DNA from: Kordiimonadaceae bacterium
GTDB taxonomy: Bacteria; Pseudomonadota; Alphaproteobacteria; Sphingomonadales; Kordiimonadaceae
Length of the DNA stretch: 8,499 nucleotides
Assembly (NCBI GenBank): GCA_016763495.1
Contig: JAESTR010000081.1
Span: 1 to 8,499 of the forward strand
Direction of reading: 5' to 3'
A program made the position numbers and the translations under genes. A model generated the notes under the pieces. The model was given only the letters and a program-made list of their open reading frames with translations. It was not told the DNA's origin and did not search any database. Shown here piece after piece: positions 6,415-8,499 of the stretch (positions within the stretch are counted from its first letter, which is position 1; each line of letters opens with the position of its first letter).

Positions 6415-7178
6415 ATGCTAGAAATCGTACAAATACCCGTATTATCAGACAACTATCTATATTTGATCCACGAGCCAGTTTCTGGTGACACAGCCATCAT
6501 TGACCCAGCCGTCGAAGATGAAGTTGTTGCGGTACTTAAAAAACGGGGGTGGCATTAAACCCATATATTAAACACCCACCACCACTGGGACCATACCGGC
6601 GCTAATCTAGCGCTCAAAAAACGGTACGCTGCTACAGTCGTGGGGCCGCCATCGACCAGGCCCGCATCCCCGGCATTGATATCACTGTGAAAGAAGGCGA
6701 TCAGATTAAATTGGGCGATGTTGCCGCTGATGTCTATTTTGTCCCCGGCCATACCAGTGGCCACATCGCCTATCATTTCGCCAGCGCTAATGCCTTATTC
6801 AGTGGCGACACTATTTTCTCCATGGGCTGCGGTCGATTATTTGAAGGTACGGCAGAACAAATGTGGCAGTCGCTTTCCCAGTTGATGGCACTGCCAGAAA
6901 ATACACTTATCCACGGCGCGCACGAATATACCACTGCCAACGGCGAATTTGCCCTAACGCTTGAACCTAAAAATGCAGCGCTAATCGACCGCATGAAAAC
7001 GGTGAAGAACCTGCGTGCAAACGATAAGCCCACCGTGCCGACAACACTCGGGTTAGAAAAAAAAACCAACCCGTTTTTGCGGCCGATGAGCAGCGAGCTA
7101 CAAGATACTATTGGCATGGCAGGGCAACCACTTCCTGCAGTCTTTGCCAAAACACGCCAAATGAAAGATAATTTTTAA
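6415..7178 (+). pseudogene. gloB: Hydroxyacylglutathione hydrolase (glyoxalase II), disrupted by one stop and one -1 frameshift
   Basis: Glyoxalase II hydrolyses S-D-lactoylglutathione to D-lactate and glutathione. The start is the ATG at 6415 (MLEIVQIPVLSDNYLYL), with AAGGG at 6405-6409; the upstream ATG at 6376 adds 13 residues with no family resemblance. The frame runs to GWH, meets TAA at 6556-6558 (codon 48, where Leu is usual; TTA to TAA would explain it), then continues in the same frame with [14 protein letters not shown], the dinuclear metal motif. At about 6646-6650, after VVGP, one base is missing and the reading moves to the frame of [14 protein letters not shown], which stays open to the stop at 7176-7178. 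The later ligands are present: PGHTSGH, SGDTIF and GAHEYT, with a typical C-terminus ending RQMKDNF. Restored, it would be about 254 residues, normal for GloB. It is either a recently broken gene or an intact gene with two sequence errors. The stretch from the GTG at 6687 is not an independent gene. Confidence 0.9.
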
Positions 7179-7272
7179 ACTGAAAGCTGCCCATAATGCC
7201 ATAACCAATCGGGCGTCAGATTAAGTCACCATGCTTTAGTGCCTCTTCGGCTTAGGATGGAGACGGTAATAT

Positions 7273-7279
7273 GAGGGGA
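7273..7279 (+). promoter_or_regulatory. Strong ribosome binding site for the S9A peptidase
   Basis: GAGGGGA sits 5 nt upstream of the ATG at 7285. It is the best Shine-Dalgarno match in the window and decides this start. Confidence 0.7.
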
Positions 7280-7284
7280 ACAGT

Positions 7285-8499
7285 ATGAAACACATCATCA
7301 CAGGAGCACTCATGGCAATTACGGCCACTGTGTCAACCAACGCTGCAGAGACTGACAAATACCTTTGGCTTGAAGAAGTAGAAGGCAAGGAAGCGCTGGC
7401 ATGGGTTACAGAACGCAATAAACATTCTCTCGGTATACTGCAAAAAGATGAACGGTTTAACGCTCTAATGGAAGGTGCGCTTAAGGACTATAACGCCAGT
7501 GACAAAATCCCTTACGGGAGATTGCAAGGCGGGTCAGTGCACAATTTTTGGCAAGACGGTACTAATGTACGCGGCCTATGGCGCCGAGCCAGCCTCAAGT
7601 CATACAAAAGCGGCACGCCTCGCTGGGTTAATATTCTAGATATCGACAAATTGGCCAAAGAAGAAAACGAGAACTGGGTCTACAAAGGCCGCGAATGTTT
7701 ACCGCCAGACTTTGGCCGCTGCCTTGTCTCTCTTTCCCGTGGTGGTGGTGACGCCGTTGTTGTGCGCGAATATGACACCATTATGAAACGCTTCGTAGCT
7801 GGAGGCTTTGAAACCAAAGAAGCCAAACAAAGCATCGCGTGGGTAGACGCGGACACTGTGCTGATAGCGACTGACTTTGGCGAAGGCACAAGCACTGACA
7901 GTGGCTACCCAAACCAAATAAAATTATGGAAGCGTGGTCAGTCTATAGAGCATGCACGCCTGTTATCCGAGGGCGATACAAAGCAAATGGGCAACTTCCT
8001 GTTTGCGAGCCACCGTCCAGACGGCAGCCACGCAGGCTTTATTCGTTACCCTGATTTTTTCACCCAAATAGTCTTCATCATGACAGGGGAAGACGACGAG
8101 GCCGAAATGCGGGAGCTAAAGCTGCCGCGTGATATCAGCTTTCAAGGCATTTTTGCCAGCCATGCATTATTACAATTACGTGCTGACTGGGCAGTTGGCG
8201 GTAAAACTTACGCATCTGGGTCCCTCGTCTCACTTCTTATTGAAGATGCCATTGGTGGCACGCCTGAGCGTAGCATTAGCAGCGTATATGCCCCGTCTGG
8301 CCGCATCGCCATTAATGACGTTCAGATTGGTATGAACCGAATTTTCATCAGCCTGCTTGATGATGTAAAAAGTAAATTGGTCTCTGTTTCACTTCCGCGC
8401 AAAGATTGGATGCTTAGCGAAATTTCTATGCCTGAAAACGGGAACATCTCAATCGTTAGTGCAGATGCGTGGAGTAATAACGCCTTCTTTAATTATGAG
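7285..8499 (+). CDS. Exported prolyl oligopeptidase family protein (peptidase S9A), N-terminal 405 codons
   Basis: The frame opens at the ATG at 7285 behind a strong ribosome site (GAGGGGA, 7273-7279) and stays open to the window edge, so the 3' part is missing. Residues 1 to about 21 form a Sec-type signal peptide (MKHIITGALMAITATVSTNA) with no lipobox Cys, implying a periplasmic or secreted protein. The mature part begins with KYLWLEEVEGKEALAWV (25-41), the entry of the S9A N-terminal domain, and continues as the beta-propeller: GSVHNFWQDGTNVRGLWRR, RWVNILDIDKLAK, RCLVSLSRGGGDAVVVREYD, AWVDADTVLIATDFGEG and IKLWKRG. The family is usually around 700 residues and its Ser-Asp-His triad lies in the C-terminal alpha/beta-hydrolase domain, so catalytic competence cannot be judged here. 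Expected activity is cleavage of short peptides after proline or a related residue. It lies 106 nt after gloB on the same strand. Confidence 0.88.
   Translation, partial: MKHIITGALMAITATVSTNAAETDKYLWLEEVEGKEALAWVTERNKHSLGILQKDERFNALMEGALKDYNASDKIPYGRLQGGSVHNFWQDGTNVRGLWRRASLKSYKSGTPRWVNILDIDKLAKEENENWVYKGRECLPPDFGRCLVSLSRGGGDAVVVREYDTIMKRFVAGGFETKEAKQSIAWVDADTVLIATDFGEGTSTDSGYPNQIKLWKRGQSIEHARLLSEGDTKQMGNFLFASHRPDGSHAGFIRYPDFFTQIVFIMTGEDDEAEMRELKLPRDISFQGIFASHALLQLRADWAVGGKTYASGSLVSLLIEDAIGGTPERSISSVYAPSGRIAINDVQIGMNRIFISLLDDVKSKLVSVSLPRKDWMLSEISMPENGNISIVSADAWSNNAFFNYE

Noticed and set aside
48..6558. Stop codon reassignment or suppression as a system (TAG at 48-50, TAA at 6556-6558)
   Set aside because: Two different stop codons at positions expecting two different amino acids (Tyr and Leu), a frameshift in the same gene, and four other genes without in-frame stops all argue against recoding. 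Every intact stop in the window is TAA, so TAG usage cannot be judged further.
6773..7150. 125-codon minus-strand frame opposite gloB
   Set aside because: Antisense to the conserved C-terminal half of GloB, and low-complexity Ser/Ala-rich translation; not a gene.
6687..7178. Separate metallo-hydrolase gene starting at the GTG at 6687
   Set aside because: The GTG is an internal Val of the GloB sequence (DITVKEGD). The fragment lacks the THHHWDH metal motif, which lies just upstream in another frame. It is the distal part of the broken gloB.
7191..7216. GCCC...GGGC inverted repeat after gloB as a terminator
   Set aside because: Only four paired bases, a long loop and no T run downstream.

Overview
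The window reads as chromosomal DNA of a Gram-negative proteobacterium, most likely an alphaproteobacterium. That placement is an inference from protein style: a GloB-type glyoxalase II, an LDHD-type FAD dehydrogenase, a lipobox amidohydrolase and an S9A peptidase with a signal peptide. Base composition looks moderate, a little under 50% G+C by eye. I see no tRNA, rRNA, CRISPR array, insertion sequence or phage gene. The content is signalling, metabolic and peptide-handling genes.

Layout. (1) Positions 1-2171, minus strand: a membrane c-di-GMP protein (MHYT sensor, PAS, degenerate GGDEF, EAL). It is cut by the window edge and interrupted by an in-frame amber codon inside the EAL domain. (2) Positions 2172-2319: a divergent intergenic region with a good sigma-70-like promoter facing right. 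(3) Positions 2320-4460, plus strand: a two-gene unit of a D-lactate/2-hydroxyacid dehydrogenase followed after 11 bases by an uncharacterised protein resembling an SAM methyltransferase. (4) Positions 4443-6194, minus strand: a lipoprotein of the D-aminoacylase/amidohydrolase family, whose 3' end overlaps the methyltransferase-like gene by 18 bp tail to tail. (5) Positions 6415-7178, plus strand: gloB (glyoxalase II), recognisable along its whole length but carrying one in-frame TAA and one single-base deletion. (6) Positions 7285 to the window end, plus strand: the first 405 codons of an exported prolyl-oligopeptidase-family (S9A) protein, still open at the edge.

How the genes fit together. 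Glyoxalase II releases D-lactate from S-lactoylglutathione, and an LDHD-type dehydrogenase can oxidise D-lactate to pyruvate, so the two could be consecutive steps of methylglyoxal detoxification even though they are not in one operon. The amidohydrolase lipoprotein and the S9A peptidase both look like envelope enzymes acting on peptides or N-acylated amino acids.

The most notable signal is that two genes carry three disruptions while the sequence around each lesion stays well conserved. Either these genes were inactivated very recently or the lesions are sequence errors; the DNA alone cannot decide. I found no convincing undescribed system.
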